A DNA stretch of 64,000 nt from VFZN01 sp963709325 (lineage in GTDB: Bacteria > Acidobacteriota > Vicinamibacteria > Vicinamibacterales > UBA2999), in assembly GCA_963709325.1 (NCBI GenBank), contig CAVPVV010000001.1, positions 1,054,001-1,118,000 of the forward strand. The letters are read 5' to 3'. Below the pieces are notes generated by a model, which saw only the letters and a list, made by a program, of their open reading frames with translations, had not been told where the DNA came from and did not search any database. Positions 41,120-52,498 of this stretch are shown here, piece by piece (the first letter of the stretch is position 1; each line of letters starts with the position of its first letter). Made by a program: the position numbers and the translations under genes.

Positions 41120-43057
41120 TTACGGTGTTTCGGCGGCTGCCTCCCGCACCGCCTGGCAGAAATCGCGCAGATCGATCGGGTCGTCGTGCGCAGTCGTTGC
41201 GCGCGTGGCCGAAGCCGGCACGTGCCTGACGAAGACGCCTGACCGCGCCTCTTCCGCCGCGTCAGGCCAGCGCTGCCGCACAGCGTCGAGTGTGCTCGCG
41301 CCACCCTCGGCGGCGCCGTGAACGATGACATCGAGCGAGCGACCACCGCGCACCGCGTCCAGCGAATCGAGACAGCCCTTCTGCAGGTCGAACGAGAGCG
41401 CGCCGTAGTGCGGGGGCCCGTAGCCGCTGTAGCCGTTCACCACAGGACGCCCGTGCGACATGCCTCGATACATCGCCGCCACGTCTTCCACCCACCCGTG
41501 AACGGGAAGCTCGACGACCAGGTCGGCACTGACGGAGAGCGGAAGCGGCGCGGGCGCCGGCGCGACGGGCAGGATGTACCACCCGTCGAGCGCGATGGCG
41601 AGCGCCAGGACGGCGACCAGCGGCGCGGAGGTTCGCGGACTGCGCTCGCGCCAGGCGGCAATGGCACACGCGGAGAGCACCGCGCCGGCGAGGATCTGAA
41701 TCGACGCCCACCGCGCCGGCACGCGTACGGTATCGAAGCCGGGAAGTTCCAGCAGCCAGGCCGACGGCGCCTTGTACCAGATGCGCGTCCCCATCAACTG
41801 CCCTTCTGGTCCGAGCATCATCACGGTGGCAATCACGAACACCGTCACGTACAACCCGACCAGGCCGCCCCGTCTCGCCGACCCCCAGGTGGCTGGTGCC
41901 AAGATGGCTGAGAGAAGAGCGGCGCTGAGCGCGGCGCCGAGCGGCTTGTTCAACGCTGTGACGGAGACGTGTAGCGGCCCGACACCGAGATCGAACGGTC
42001 CGTAGATCCAGCCGATGAACGCGGCGGAGGCCGCAGTCGCCGCGACACCGAGCAGGATGATTCTCGCGGTTCTCGCCCAGCGCGGAATCGTGGCGTCTTC
42101 TGAGCCGCGACGCGTGGGCGACCACGCCGCAATCCCGAGGGCCAGGCATGCGATTAGCGCCAGGCCGGGATAGACGTCAGCCTCGGGCTTGTCGATCAGT
42201 TTCGGAAGCGGCTTCAGCCACAGCCACGGCGCGCCGGACATGAACGATGCGACATCGGCGGAAAACGTGAGCATCTCGCCGACGCCTCGCCGCAGGTCCC
42301 AATGCGCGTGGACACGCCGATAGGGCAGCAGCACTGGCAGCAACGCAAGGCCGGCCAACGCCACCGTTCCAGCCGCAATCGCCGGCTTGCGCCAGTCGCG
42401 CGAGGCTCCGGCCATCCAGACCAGAGCGACCGCGAGCGGGACCGCGAAGTACACGAGGTGATACCCGCTGACCAGCCCGTTGGCGGCGGTGGCCGCGAAC
42501 AGGCACGCCAGCCACCGGCGATGGCCCGAGCGCCAGTAGGCATGCAGCCCGAGCAGGGCCAAAGGCATATAGAACGTCGCGAGCGTCTGCACGTGGGGCA
42601 GTTGCGCGGCGCGATAAGGGGCGAGCATGAAGTAGAGGCCGCCAATCAGCGCTGCGTCGCGCCTCCCGGTGACAGCCCGGCACAACGCGTACGCCGCCGC
42701 GCCGTTGAAGAACGGAGTGAGGACGTAGAGGACGTTGTAGGCGACGAGCGGCGACGCCCCGAGCCATTGCAGCGGCGTGGTAACCGGCGTGAGTCCGAGC
42801 AGCGTCTCTGAGAGTGCGAGTGTGAATGGCGCGGGAGCGAACGCCGGCGCGTTCCAGTAGTCAGCTGACCACGGCGCCGTGTGCGCGTTCCACCAGAGAA
42901 TCCACGTGTTCAGGAGCGGGTCGCCGATGTCGGACGGGATCGCAGTGGCGAAGACGGGCAGAAGCGGCGCGTTCAGGGCGAGCGCGAGCGCCGCGTAGAG
43001 CGCCAGGGCCGCGACATCCCACGCCCGGCGGCGGGGCGCGCCCTGGCTCGGTGCCAC
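41120..43057 (-). CDS. Polytopic membrane protein with GT-C-like topology
   Basis: A 645-residue protein with about 11-12 hydrophobic segments and a soluble C-terminal domain of about 150 residues. The first periplasmic loop holds IPSDIGDPLLNTWILWWN, with the acidic pair expected of GT-C glycosyltransferases or related YfhO/PMT-like proteins. The C-terminal part (VELPVHGWVEDVAAMYRG, then HGRPVVNGYSGYGPPHY) is a pattern familiar from uncharacterised acidobacterial and planctomycete membrane proteins. A lipid-linked sugar transferase role is plausible but unproven. It lies 10 bp after the MltD-type gene and before comM in a minus-strand run. Confidence 0.7.
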   Translation of the reverse strand: MAPSQGAPRRRAWDVAALALYAALALALNAPLLPVFATAIPSDIGDPLLNTWILWWNAHTAPWSADYWNAPAFAPAPFTLALSETLLGLTPVTTPLQWLGASPLVAYNVLYVLTPFFNGAAAYALCRAVTGRRDAALIGGLYFMLAPYRAAQLPHVQTLATFYMPLALLGLHAYWRSGHRRWLACLFAATAANGLVSGYHLVYFAVPLAVALVWMAGASRDWRKPAIAAGTVALAGLALLPVLLPYRRVHAHWDLRRGVGEMLTFSADVASFMSGAPWLWLKPLPKLIDKPEADVYPGLALIACLALGIAAWSPTRRGSEDATIPRWARTARIILLGVAATAASAAFIGWIYGPFDLGVGPLHVSVTALNKPLGAALSAALLSAILAPATWGSARRGGLVGLYVTVFVIATVMMLGPEGQLMGTRIWYKAPSAWLLELPGFDTVRVPARWASIQILAGAVLSACAIAAWRERSPRTSAPLVAVLALAIALDGWYILPVAPAPAPLPLSVSADLVVELPVHGWVEDVAAMYRGMSHGRPVVNGYSGYGPPHYGALSFDLQKGCLDSLDAVRGGRSLDVIVHGAAEGGASTLDAVRQRWPDAAEEARSGVFVRHVPASATRATTAHDDPIDLRDFCQAVREAAAETP

Positions 43058-43067
43058 TTATCGGGCG

Positions 43068-44771
43068 CTACTGCTGCGCGTTTGCCGGTCGGGCCGGCTG
43101 GATGACGAGGCGGGCGCCGACGCTGAGCGCGGCGTTTTTCAGGTTGTTCAGAACCTTGAGCTGATCGACCGTCGTCCCGAATCGGCGAGCGATGGTGGAC
43201 AGCGTATCGCCAGCCCGAACCTTGTAGACGGTGGCCGGCAGGTCGTCCGCGTCATCGACCGGGGTGGCGACCGCGGTTCGCGGTGCGTCGGAACTGGAGG
43301 CCTGGGCGAGCAGCGCTGCCGTGGGCATGCGCGGGACGACCAGCCGCTGACCAGCTCGAACCTTCGACGTAGTCTTCAGATAGTTGGCTTCAGCCAGGTC
43401 GTTTCGGCTCACCCGCAGCTTGCGCGCGATCGTGGTGAGCGATTCACCAGCCTTGACCGTGTGCCACTGCAGCGCGTTCAGCTGAGCCGGCCCCGAGGCC
43501 TGCAGGCCGTCCTGGATGCGACCGGCCGTACCCGCCGGCACCTTCAGCGGATACGTGCCTTCGCGAATGGGTGTCGTCCAGCGGCGGAGCTCCGGATTGA
43601 GATCCTGGATGTCGTCCACCGCAATGCCGGCCCACTCGGCGACTCGGCGCAGGTCCACGGCGGCCGGCAGGTCAACCGTCTCGGTCGGCAGCGGCGTATG
43701 AGGCGGAATCTCGAAGCCGTACTGCGCCGGGTTCTTCGCGATGATCACCGCGGCCAGAATCATCGGGACGTAGTCGCGAGTCTCGCGCGGCAGGTACCGC
43801 GTGGTCGTCGTCAGATCCCAGAAGTCGTCCTTCCCGGAGCGCTTCATCGCGCGCTGCATGCGGCCAGGGCCGCCGTTATAGGACGCCATCGCCAGGTGCC
43901 AGTCCCCGAACATCGTGTAGAGCGTCTTGAGGTACTTCGCCGCCGCGACTGTCGCCTTCTGCGGGTCGGCGCGCTCGTCGATGTACCAGTCGGCGGCCAG
44001 CCCGTTCTCGATGGCGGTCCCGCGCATGAACTGCCAGACGCCGCGGGCCTGGGCTCGCGACAGCGCCGACGGCTTGAAGGCGCTTTCGATCAGCGGCACA
44101 TACGCCAGGTCCAAGGGCAGGCCCTCGGCCCTGAACACGCTCTGGATCATCGGGAGGTATTGCGCGCCGCGGGACAGGCCCTCGGCGAGGAACTCCCGCA
44201 GCCGCCCCTGGAAGACTTCCACCCACCGGAGGACGCGGTCGTTGGTGGGGATCGGCACGTCGTGCCGGGTGGATTCGAGGTCCGCGGCGACCGCTTCGGC
44301 GGTGGCCAGCTGGGGCGGGGTGGTATCGAAGGTTTCGATCGCGAGGAGTTGATCGATCGATGCCGGCTCGGTCCGGGTTTCGGTGAACCCATCGCCGGTC
44401 GCGAGCGCCTGCTGCTCGAGGACGCCGATTCGATCGACCAGGCGATCGAAGTGCTCGCGGACGCGGGCGTCGACGCGCGCGCCGTCGGGCGACTCCAGCA
44501 GGACATCGAGCGCGCGATCGAACTGCTCGCGGGCGCGTTCGAGGTGCCCGACCGCAAGTTCGTGCTGCCCCTGCTCGAAATGGCTGTTGGAGCGGGCGAT
44601 CAGTGTGAGATGAGGATCTTCGACAGGAGAAGGTGCCGGAGCCGCGGCTGGTGCCGGTGCGGGTGTCGGCGGCGCGACCTGCGCCACCTTCTGCGCCGTT
44701 CCCGATGCGCATCCGGAGATCAGGACCGCCAAGCTGACGGCGACGGTCTGTCGAAAGGTTTGACTCGGCAT
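43068..44771 (-). CDS. mltD: MltD-like lytic transglycosylase with two LysM domains
   Basis: A 567-residue outer-membrane lipoprotein cleaving peptidoglycan glycan strands. The lipobox is VLISGCAS. A helical TPR-like stretch (HFEQGQHELAVGHLERAREQ) precedes the SLT catalytic domain. The catalytic Glu is in YVPLIESAFKPSALSRAQAR, followed by GVWQFMRGTA and ASYNGGPGRMQRAM. Two LysM modules end the protein (WHTVKAGESLTTIARKLRVS and YKVRAGDTLSTIARRFGTT). The start at 44771 begins the lipoprotein signal. It is the first gene of the run mltD, membrane protein, comM. Confidence 0.92.
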   Translation of the reverse strand: MPSQTFRQTVAVSLAVLISGCASGTAQKVAQVAPPTPAPAPAAAPAPSPVEDPHLTLIARSNSHFEQGQHELAVGHLERAREQFDRALDVLLESPDGARVDARVREHFDRLVDRIGVLEQQALATGDGFTETRTEPASIDQLLAIETFDTTPPQLATAEAVAADLESTRHDVPIPTNDRVLRWVEVFQGRLREFLAEGLSRGAQYLPMIQSVFRAEGLPLDLAYVPLIESAFKPSALSRAQARGVWQFMRGTAIENGLAADWYIDERADPQKATVAAAKYLKTLYTMFGDWHLAMASYNGGPGRMQRAMKRSGKDDFWDLTTTTRYLPRETRDYVPMILAAVIIAKNPAQYGFEIPPHTPLPTETVDLPAAVDLRRVAEWAGIAVDDIQDLNPELRRWTTPIREGTYPLKVPAGTAGRIQDGLQASGPAQLNALQWHTVKAGESLTTIARKLRVSRNDLAEANYLKTTSKVRAGQRLVVPRMPTAALLAQASSSDAPRTAVATPVDDADDLPATVYKVRAGDTLSTIARRFGTTVDQLKVLNNLKNAALSVGARLVIQPARPANAQQ

Positions 44772-44847
44772 CCCCACCTGGAAGCAACTGGAGTCCGCAG
44801 GGTAGCACGCTCGAAATCGAGGGGTCAACCCGCTCAGATTCAGCGTG

Positions 44848-46629
44848 TTACGAACGCCATCCTTCCCATGTGAAGACCCGGGCAGCCTCGGCCGCGTCGC
44901 GGGCGGCGGGCGTGATGATGGTCCGCTCGTTGACGAGGATGGTTCGCCCCTCGCGTTGCGCAAGACGAACATCTTCTTCACAGACAAACGGCACCGCTTG
45001 AGGCGCGGGCGGCGGCGGTGACGGTCCCTGTGCAGTTGCGGCTGGCGCCGACAGCTCGGTCGGCTCGGCCGCGCTTGCACGTTTCGACACACCACGCGAT
45101 GCGAGAAAACTGTCGATCCGCGCGGTGAGTGTCGAGGCTGCGACCGGATCAGGCGGCGGTCCTGCTGCAACCTTCGGTAGCGGTACTGGCTCGACCACGC
45201 CGCTACGGGATTGCCGGGAACCGGGCGAGCCCGACGGTGTCGCACCGGCTTTCGCGCCGGGCACGTCACGGATGCCCCACGCGAGCCGCTTGATGTTCAG
45301 AAGATGACGCGGCGAGATGTTGTCGGACGTGATGTTGCCGCCGAAACCTCCGCAACCGAGCGTCATGGCCGGGTCCAGCCCGGTCGTCAGGCCGATCGAT
45401 CCGTGGGTTGTCGACGTGTTGACGACGATCCGGAACGCCGGCTTGTGCAACCCGAACTCGAGGATCACCGCCTCGTTTTGCGAGTGGATCGACATCGTGT
45501 GGCCCATGCCGCCGTAGCGCAGGATCTCCTTGCACCGCTCGCACCCGTCGCGCCAGTCGTTCGCGACGTAATACGAGAGCACGGGGCAGAGCTTCTCGAT
45601 CGAGAGCGGGTAGTCGCGGCCGACCCCGTCGAGTTCCACGAGCAAGGCCCGCGTGCCGTCCGGCACACGGACGCCCAGCCGCTCGGCGATAAAGGTTGCC
45701 GATTTGCCAACGAGTGCAGGATTGGGCAGTCGCTGCGGCGTGACCAGAAGCTTCGCGAGCGCGTCGCCTTCGGCCGCCGTCAGGAAATGCCCGCCCTGCG
45801 CGGCGAGCGCCTCGCGCAGCGCCTGATCGACGGCGCGATCCACGACCACGGAGTTCGGCGACGAGCAGAGCACGCCGTTGTCGAAGCTCTTGCCGGCGAC
45901 GATGTCCCGGGCCGCCAGGGAGATATCGGCCGACGACTCGACGTAGCACGGCGCATTGCCCGGGCCGACGCCGTAGGCTGGCTTGCCGGCGCTGTACGCG
46001 GCGCGGACGAGCCCCATGCCGCCGGTCGCGAGGATCACCGACACCTCGCGCGACTTCATCAACTCCTGCGTGCCCTCCAGTGTCACGGTTGTCATCCAGC
46101 CGATGCCGCCGTCGGGCAGGCCGGCGGCCCGCGCCGCGTCGTGCATGATCTCGGCGCTGCGGGTGATGCAGCGGGCCGCCGAGGGATGAGGGCTCAGGAC
46201 GACCGCGCAGCGGGCCTTGATCGAAATGAGCAGCTTGTAGATGGCGGTCGAGGTCGGGTTCGTCGAGGGCACGATCGCCGCCACGACACCGAACGGCTCG
46301 GCAATCTCGACCACCTTCTTGACGTCATCACGCCCGACTACGCCGACGGTCCTCATCGGCTTGATGAACGCGTAGACACGCTCGGAGGCGAACAGGTTCT
46401 TCTCGACCTTGTCGGCGATGACGCCGAAGCCGGTTTCCTCCACCGCGAGGCGAGCCAGCGTCTCGGCGTGCGGCGTCACCGCGGCGGCCATCGCATCGAC
46501 GATGGCGTCAATCTGCGGTTGCGAGAACTCGGCGAGGATGGCCTGTGCGGCGCGGGCGCGCCGGACCAGGGCCCGGGCCTCGGCGATGGAAGCAAGATCC
46601 TTGTCGGTCTGCGCCGCGGCACCAGCCAT
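44848..46629 (-). CDS. Microcompartment-type CoA-acylating aldehyde dehydrogenase with C-terminal extension
   Basis: A 593-residue enzyme of the PduP/EutE class, converting an aldehyde to acyl-CoA. Motifs are EETGFGVIADKVEKNLFAS, VVAAIVPSTNPTSTAIYK and VILATGGMGLVRAAYSAGKP. The catalytic Cys255 lies in FDNGVLCSSPNSVVVD, followed by RYGGMGHTMSIHS. PduP and EutE are about 460-470 residues; here about 125 more follow, with a Pro/Ala-rich linker and a compact tail (EEDVRLAQREGRTILV, then ERTIITPAARDAAE) resembling short domains on other microcompartment proteins. The tail could be an encapsulation or interaction module. A GTG at 46641 is an alternative start. The shell protein gene is 36 bp upstream. 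Confidence 0.88.
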   Translation of the reverse strand: MAGAAAQTDKDLASIAEARALVRRARAAQAILAEFSQPQIDAIVDAMAAAVTPHAETLARLAVEETGFGVIADKVEKNLFASERVYAFIKPMRTVGVVGRDDVKKVVEIAEPFGVVAAIVPSTNPTSTAIYKLLISIKARCAVVLSPHPSAARCITRSAEIMHDAARAAGLPDGGIGWMTTVTLEGTQELMKSREVSVILATGGMGLVRAAYSAGKPAYGVGPGNAPCYVESSADISLAARDIVAGKSFDNGVLCSSPNSVVVDRAVDQALREALAAQGGHFLTAAEGDALAKLLVTPQRLPNPALVGKSATFIAERLGVRVPDGTRALLVELDGVGRDYPLSIEKLCPVLSYYVANDWRDGCERCKEILRYGGMGHTMSIHSQNEAVILEFGLHKPAFRIVVNTSTTHGSIGLTTGLDPAMTLGCGGFGGNITSDNISPRHLLNIKRLAWGIRDVPGAKAGATPSGSPGSRQSRSGVVEPVPLPKVAAGPPPDPVAASTLTARIDSFLASRGVSKRASAAEPTELSAPAATAQGPSPPPPAPQAVPFVCEEDVRLAQREGRTILVNERTIITPAARDAAEAARVFTWEGWRS

Positions 46630-46665
46630 CGTCAATCCCACAGCCTTCTCGAGCGGAGCCGGCGG

Positions 46666-46947
46666 TTACCCCTTCGGCAGGATCCGTTCGACCTCGGCGT
46701 GCGGCCGCGGGATGACGTGCACCGAGATCAGCTCGCCGACCCGCCGCGCCGCTGCCGCCCCGGCGTCGGTCGCGGCCTTGACCGCGCCGACGTCGCCGCG
46801 GACCAGCACGGTGACGTAGCCGGCGCCGATGTACTCGGATCCGATCAACGCGACATTGGCCGTTTTCACCATCGCATCCGCGGCTTCCACCGAGCCGATG
46901 AAGCCGCGGGTTTCGACCATGCCGAGCGCGTCCTGGGAGTTCTGCAT
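46666..46947 (-). CDS. Bacterial microcompartment hexameric shell protein (BMC-H)
   Basis: A 93-residue single-BMC-domain protein that tiles microcompartment facets. It has the family opening ALGMVETRGFIGSVEAADAM, then ANVALIGSEYIGAGYVTVLV, DVGAVKAATDAG and the ending HVIPRPHAEVERILP. The pore region (around GSEYIGAG) differs from the KIGSG of PduA-like shells. The ATG at 46947 is chosen because the domain begins at once. It precedes the aldehyde dehydrogenase gene and diverges from a lipoprotein gene over 36 bp. No BMC-P pentamer, trimer, PduL or signature enzyme is in the window, so other shell parts must be encoded elsewhere. Confidence 0.93.
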   Translation of the reverse strand: MQNSQDALGMVETRGFIGSVEAADAMVKTANVALIGSEYIGAGYVTVLVRGDVGAVKAATDAGAAAARRVGELISVHVIPRPHAEVERILPKG

Positions 46948-46983
46948 CGAATGACCCGCATGATATTCTCGAAAGCGTTCGCC

Positions 46984-47871
46984 ATGCAACGAAGACAGAG
47001 TCTTGCCGCGCGCAGCTCGCTCGGCCTCCTGCTTGTCGCCGCGGCGATCGCGTGCGGCGGGACAGACAACGCACCGGCGGTCGGCTCGATGGCGGTGTCG
47101 CTGTCGCGCTCGCGGATCGCCCTGGGCAGCCCCGTCGAGATCACCTACAAGTTCACAATCGCGCCCGACGCCCCGGCGCTTGGCGGCCGGACCGTGTTCG
47201 TCCACTTTCTCGACGCCAACGACGAGATGATGTGGACCGACGACCACGATCCGCCGACCCCCACCACCGAATGGAAGCCGGGCCAGACGGTGGAATACAC
47301 GCGCACCATGTTCGTCGGCCGCTATCCGTACGTTGGTGCCGCCAAGATCGTCGCCGGCTTGTATTCGACAGCCAGCAACGAACGGCTTCGGCTGTCCAAC
47401 GAGGATCGCGGCGACCGCTCTTACAAGGTTGCGGATTTCGAGCTACTGCCGCAGACCGAGAACATCTTCGTAATCTACAAGGACGGCTGGCACCAGAGCG
47501 AGGTGGTGGCGGAGGGGCCGTCACGAACCGAGTGGCAGTGGACCAAGAAGGAAGCAACGCTCGCGTTCCGCAATCCGAAGCGCGACGTGGTGCTCTTCCT
47601 CGACGTGGACAACCCCGCCACCAGCGGCAACGCCGCCCAGCAGCTGGATGTGCTGATCGCCGATCAGCAGCTCGGGACCGTGCCGATCCAGAAAGGGGCG
47701 CCGGCGGTGGTCCGGAAGATTCCAATCTCGGCCGCGCAGCTGGGCACCGCTGACATGGTGGAGCTGCGGCTCATCGCCGATAAGACTTTCGTGCCGGCGC
47801 TCGACGCGGGCGGTTCCTCGGGCGACAGCCGCGAACTCGGCGTCCGCGTCTTCCACGCGTTCGTGCAATAA
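46984..47871 (+). CDS. Putative lipoprotein with beta-sandwich domains
   Basis: A 295-residue protein of unrecognised function. The N terminus SLGLLLVAAAIACGGTDN is a lipoprotein signal (lipobox AIAC). The following region (VEITYKFTIAPDAPALGG, then VFVHFLDANDEMMWTDDHDP) resembles wall-polysaccharide or YxkH-type Ig-like sandwiches often found beside membrane glycosyltransferases. The C-terminal half (KKEATLAFRNPKRDVVLFLD) looks like a second sandwich. The ATG at 46984 is preferred over 46951 and 46960 because it begins the signal peptide. It is followed after 9 bp by a transglycosylase gene. Function not assigned. Confidence 0.7.
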   Translation: MQRRQSLAARSSLGLLLVAAAIACGGTDNAPAVGSMAVSLSRSRIALGSPVEITYKFTIAPDAPALGGRTVFVHFLDANDEMMWTDDHDPPTPTTEWKPGQTVEYTRTMFVGRYPYVGAAKIVAGLYSTASNERLRLSNEDRGDRSYKVADFELLPQTENIFVIYKDGWHQSEVVAEGPSRTEWQWTKKEATLAFRNPKRDVVLFLDVDNPATSGNAAQQLDVLIADQQLGTVPIQKGAPAVVRKIPISAAQLGTADMVELRLIADKTFVPALDAGGSSGDSRELGVRVFHAFVQ

Positions 47872-47880
47872 GAGTCTCGG

Positions 47881-48540
47881 ATGATGTCGCGGAGCCTCGC
47901 CATTCTGATCGCTTTCGCGGGGCTTCTCGTGGCGGCGCCTGCCTCGGCGGAGATCCTGGTCTTCCAGACCGGTCGGGTCATGCAGGTGGCCAGCGTCCGA
48001 GCGGATGGCGACCGGCTGCAGTTGACGCTGGTCGATGGCGGAGAGGCGAGCGTGCCGGCTTCGGTGATCGCCCGGATCGACCCGGACGAAGTACCGACGC
48101 CGCTCCCAGGGGACAAGCAAGACCGGGATGCGGGCGTCCCCCAGGGCGAGGTTCCGGCCGTTCTCGCCAGCCGGCCGTTTGCGCCGCTGATTGCAGCGGC
48201 CGCCGCCAACTACGGAGTGGACGTGCGGCTGGTTCACGCCGTGATCGAAGCGGAGTCGAACTATCAGCCCCGCGCTCGGTCCCGGACCGGCGCCAAGGGT
48301 CTGATGCAACTGATGCCGGCGACCGCGCGACAGTACGCGGTCTCCGACCCCTACGACCCCGGGGCAAACATCGACGCCGGCGTGCGACACCTTAAGTACC
48401 TGCTCGGACGCTTCGACGTCGGCCTGGCCCTGGCGGCCTACAATGCCGGAGAGGGCGCTGTCCGCGCCTACGGCGGGCTGCCGCCGTTTACCGAAACGCG
48501 TGACTACGTGGCGCGGATCCTCCGGCAAATCGGCCGCTAG
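47881..48540 (+). CDS. SLT-domain lytic transglycosylase
   Basis: A 219-residue secreted enzyme. The signal peptide is residues 1-23 (LAILIAFAGLLVAAPASA). A short N-terminal beta region (ILVFQTGRVMQVASVRADGD) precedes the Slt70-type domain. The catalytic Glu is in HAVIEAESNYQPRARS, followed by GAKGLMQLMPATARQY and ALAAYNAGEGAVRAYGGLPP. Small SLT enzymes of this kind often accompany secretion systems or pili, opening the wall for assembly; its position 128 bp upstream of the gspF-like gene fits such a role, though that link is inferred. Confidence 0.9.
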   Translation: MMSRSLAILIAFAGLLVAAPASAEILVFQTGRVMQVASVRADGDRLQLTLVDGGEASVPASVIARIDPDEVPTPLPGDKQDRDAGVPQGEVPAVLASRPFAPLIAAAAANYGVDVRLVHAVIEAESNYQPRARSRTGAKGLMQLMPATARQYAVSDPYDPGANIDAGVRHLKYLLGRFDVGLALAAYNAGEGAVRAYGGLPPFTETRDYVARILRQIGR

Positions 48541-48668
48541 ATCCTGTCGCTCGACTTTCCGGGCCGTCGCGCGGTCTAACCCCTCAGGCACTTGGGTCCG
48601 AGGATTCCGAAGGGCTCGGGCTTTCCGCCTAGTTTTCGTGTAACATCCTGTCAGTCAGCCTTTTAGGG

Positions 48669-49879
48669 ATGGAATTCCGCTGCCGCCTCGGCACCCCGTC
48701 GGGCGAGATCATCGAGGGCGTCTACGTCGCCCACAGCGAGGCCGCGCTTCGCCGTGAGCTGGAGGAGAAGGGACTCCACGTCCTGTCCCTGCGCGTCCGC
48801 GGGACCCTTGCCGGTATGTCCCTGGGCAGGCGAACCCGGACCATAGCCAGGCACGAGTTTCTGGTATTCAACCAAGAATTGGCGACGCTCCTGAAGGCCG
48901 GCATGCCGCTCGTCCAGTCGCTCGATATTCTGCGTGTGCGGCTTTCCAACCCGGTTTTCAAGGCTGTGCTGGATGACGTGCACGAGAAGGTGCGGGCCGG
49001 CACCGCGTTGTCGGACGCCTTTGCCGCGCACGGGGATCTGTTCCCGGGTGTCTACACCGCGTCGCTGATGGCTGGCGAGCGGTCCGGGAATCTCGAAACG
49101 GTACTGCGCCGGTTCGTGTCGTATACGAAGGTCATCGACACGGTCCGGTCGAAGACCATGTCCGCGCTGATCTATCCAGCGATCCTCATCATGCTGGCCA
49201 TCGTCCTGGTCGGGATCATCGTGATCAAGGTGGTTCCGACGTTTTCCGAGTTCTACTCGACTTTCGGCGCCGAACTGCCGCTCTCGACGCGGATCATCGT
49301 CGCCGTCTCGAATCTCGTGCGCAGCCAGATGTTGCTGATCGCCGCGGCGATCGTCGGAATCGCTTTCACTTTCTACACGTGGATCGGGCAGCCGGGACAG
49401 AAGGCGCGGTTCGATCGCCTGGTGCTCAGCCTGCCCGGCATCGGCGCCAGCATGCACAAGTTCGCCACCTCGCAGGTGGCGCGGACGTTGAGCACGCTGC
49501 TTGGCGGCGGAATTCCGCTGGTCAACTCGCTTGACATCGCGGCCAAGTCCACCGGGAACCGCTATCTCGGCCGGGAACTTGAAGTCGTCGCGCAGCGCGT
49601 CCGTGAAGGGCAGGGCTTTGCCGCGACGCTGCTCGATCGCCACACCGTGCCCGACGTGGCAATCAAGATGATTGAAGTGGGCGAGTCGACTGGTGCGCTC
49701 CAGGAGATGCTGAACAGCCTCGCCGACTTCTACGACGAGGAAATCGAAACCGAAGTGAGCCGCTTCGTCACGCTGATCGAACCGGCCCTGCTCGTGATCA
49801 TGGGCATCGTCATCGCCGCGATCGTGCTGGCGCTTTACATGCCGCTCTTCCAGCTCACGTCGGTGATAGGCAACCGCTG

Positions 49880-49880
<1 letters not shown>
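48669..49880 (+). CDS. gspF: Type II secretion/type IV pilus inner-membrane platform protein (GspF/PilC)
   Basis: A 403-residue platform protein that contacts the assembly ATPase. It has two repeated GspF domains: HEFLVFNQELATLLKAGMPL with LMAGERSGNLE, and ATSQVARTLSTLLGGGIPLV with MIEVGESTGAL. Three membrane helices are visible (AILIMLAIVLVGIIVIKVV; LLIAAAIVGIAFTF; LLVIMGIVIAAIVLALYMPL). It is the first gene of the pilus/secretion operon and is coupled to the ATPase gene (TGATG). The 128-bp upstream spacer contains a possible -10 (TGTAACAT) about 20 bp before the start. Confidence 0.93.
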
Positions 49881-51546
<1,666 letters not shown>

Positions 51547-51550
<4 letters not shown>

Positions 51551-52497
51551 GCATACTCGACTGGCTCACGACACCGCCGCCGGACGTCGCGGTCGAAATT
51601 CACCGGACCCACGTTGCCGCGGCGCGCCTCGAACACCGCGGCGGCCGGCCCGTCGTTGCCGCGCACGCCGTCGAGAACCTGCCGCCCGGTGCCGTCACGC
51701 CGATGCTGGCAGCGTCGAACCTGCCCGACGTCGGGGCGGTTGGCGAGGCCATCGCGCGGGTGCTCGGCCAGGTGAGCGGTCGGACTCATCGGATTGCCCT
51801 GGTGGTTCCCGACAGCGTCGCGAAAGTGTCGCTGCTGAGGCTCGAGAAGCTGCCCGCGAGAGAAGCAGACTTGCGCGAGATCGTGCGCTGGCAGATTCGC
51901 AAGAGCGCCCCGTTCCCGGTGGAGCAGGCGGTGCTCAGCATCAGTCCTGGCGCTGCCGCCGCGGATGGCAGCCGCGACCTGGTGGTCGCGCTGGCGCGCG
52001 AGGACGTCATCCGGCAATACGAGCAGGCGTGTGCGATGGCCGGCGCACACGCCGGCATTGTCGATCTCGCGTCGTTTGCGGTGCTCAACAGCGTCATCGC
52101 CGGCGGCGGCATGCCGGCGGGCGACTGGCTGCTCGTGCACGTCGCCGGCACGTCCATCACTCTTGCGGTGATGCGAGGCGAGCAGCTGATCTTTTTCCGG
52201 CACCGCTCGGATGAGTCGGAGGGCACGCTTGCCGACCTGATGCACCAGACGGCGATGTATTACGAAGATCGCCTCAATGGCGCCGGCTTCGCGCGCGTCT
52301 GGCTGGCGGGCACCGCAGGGATGGGCGATGGGGAAGTCGTGCGCCGCGATCTCGAGTCGCGCATCGGCACGCGCGTGGAGCTGGCAGATCCGCGCACCGC
52401 GGCAGCGCTCACCGACGTCATCGAACCGAGCCCGGAGCTGGCCGACGCGCTCACGCCGCTCGTCGGCGTCCTGAGGCGCGACGCGAGGGCTGCCTGA
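51547..52497 (+). CDS. PilM-like actin-fold assembly protein
   Basis: A 316-residue protein resembling PilM (and the cytoplasmic half of GspL). It has KVSLLRLEKLPAREADLREI and VRWQIRKSAPFPVEQAVLS, the family's conserved helix after the first subdomain. Further features are VDLASFAVLNSV and WLLVHVAGTSITLAVMRGEQ, the ASKHA-type nucleotide-binding strand. In pili PilM forms a cytoplasmic ring that binds the PilN N terminus. The N terminus (SILDWLTTPPPDVAVEIHR) fits that fold. It is followed by PilN- and PilO-like genes in the canonical order. Confidence 0.82.
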
Positions 52498-52498
52498 C

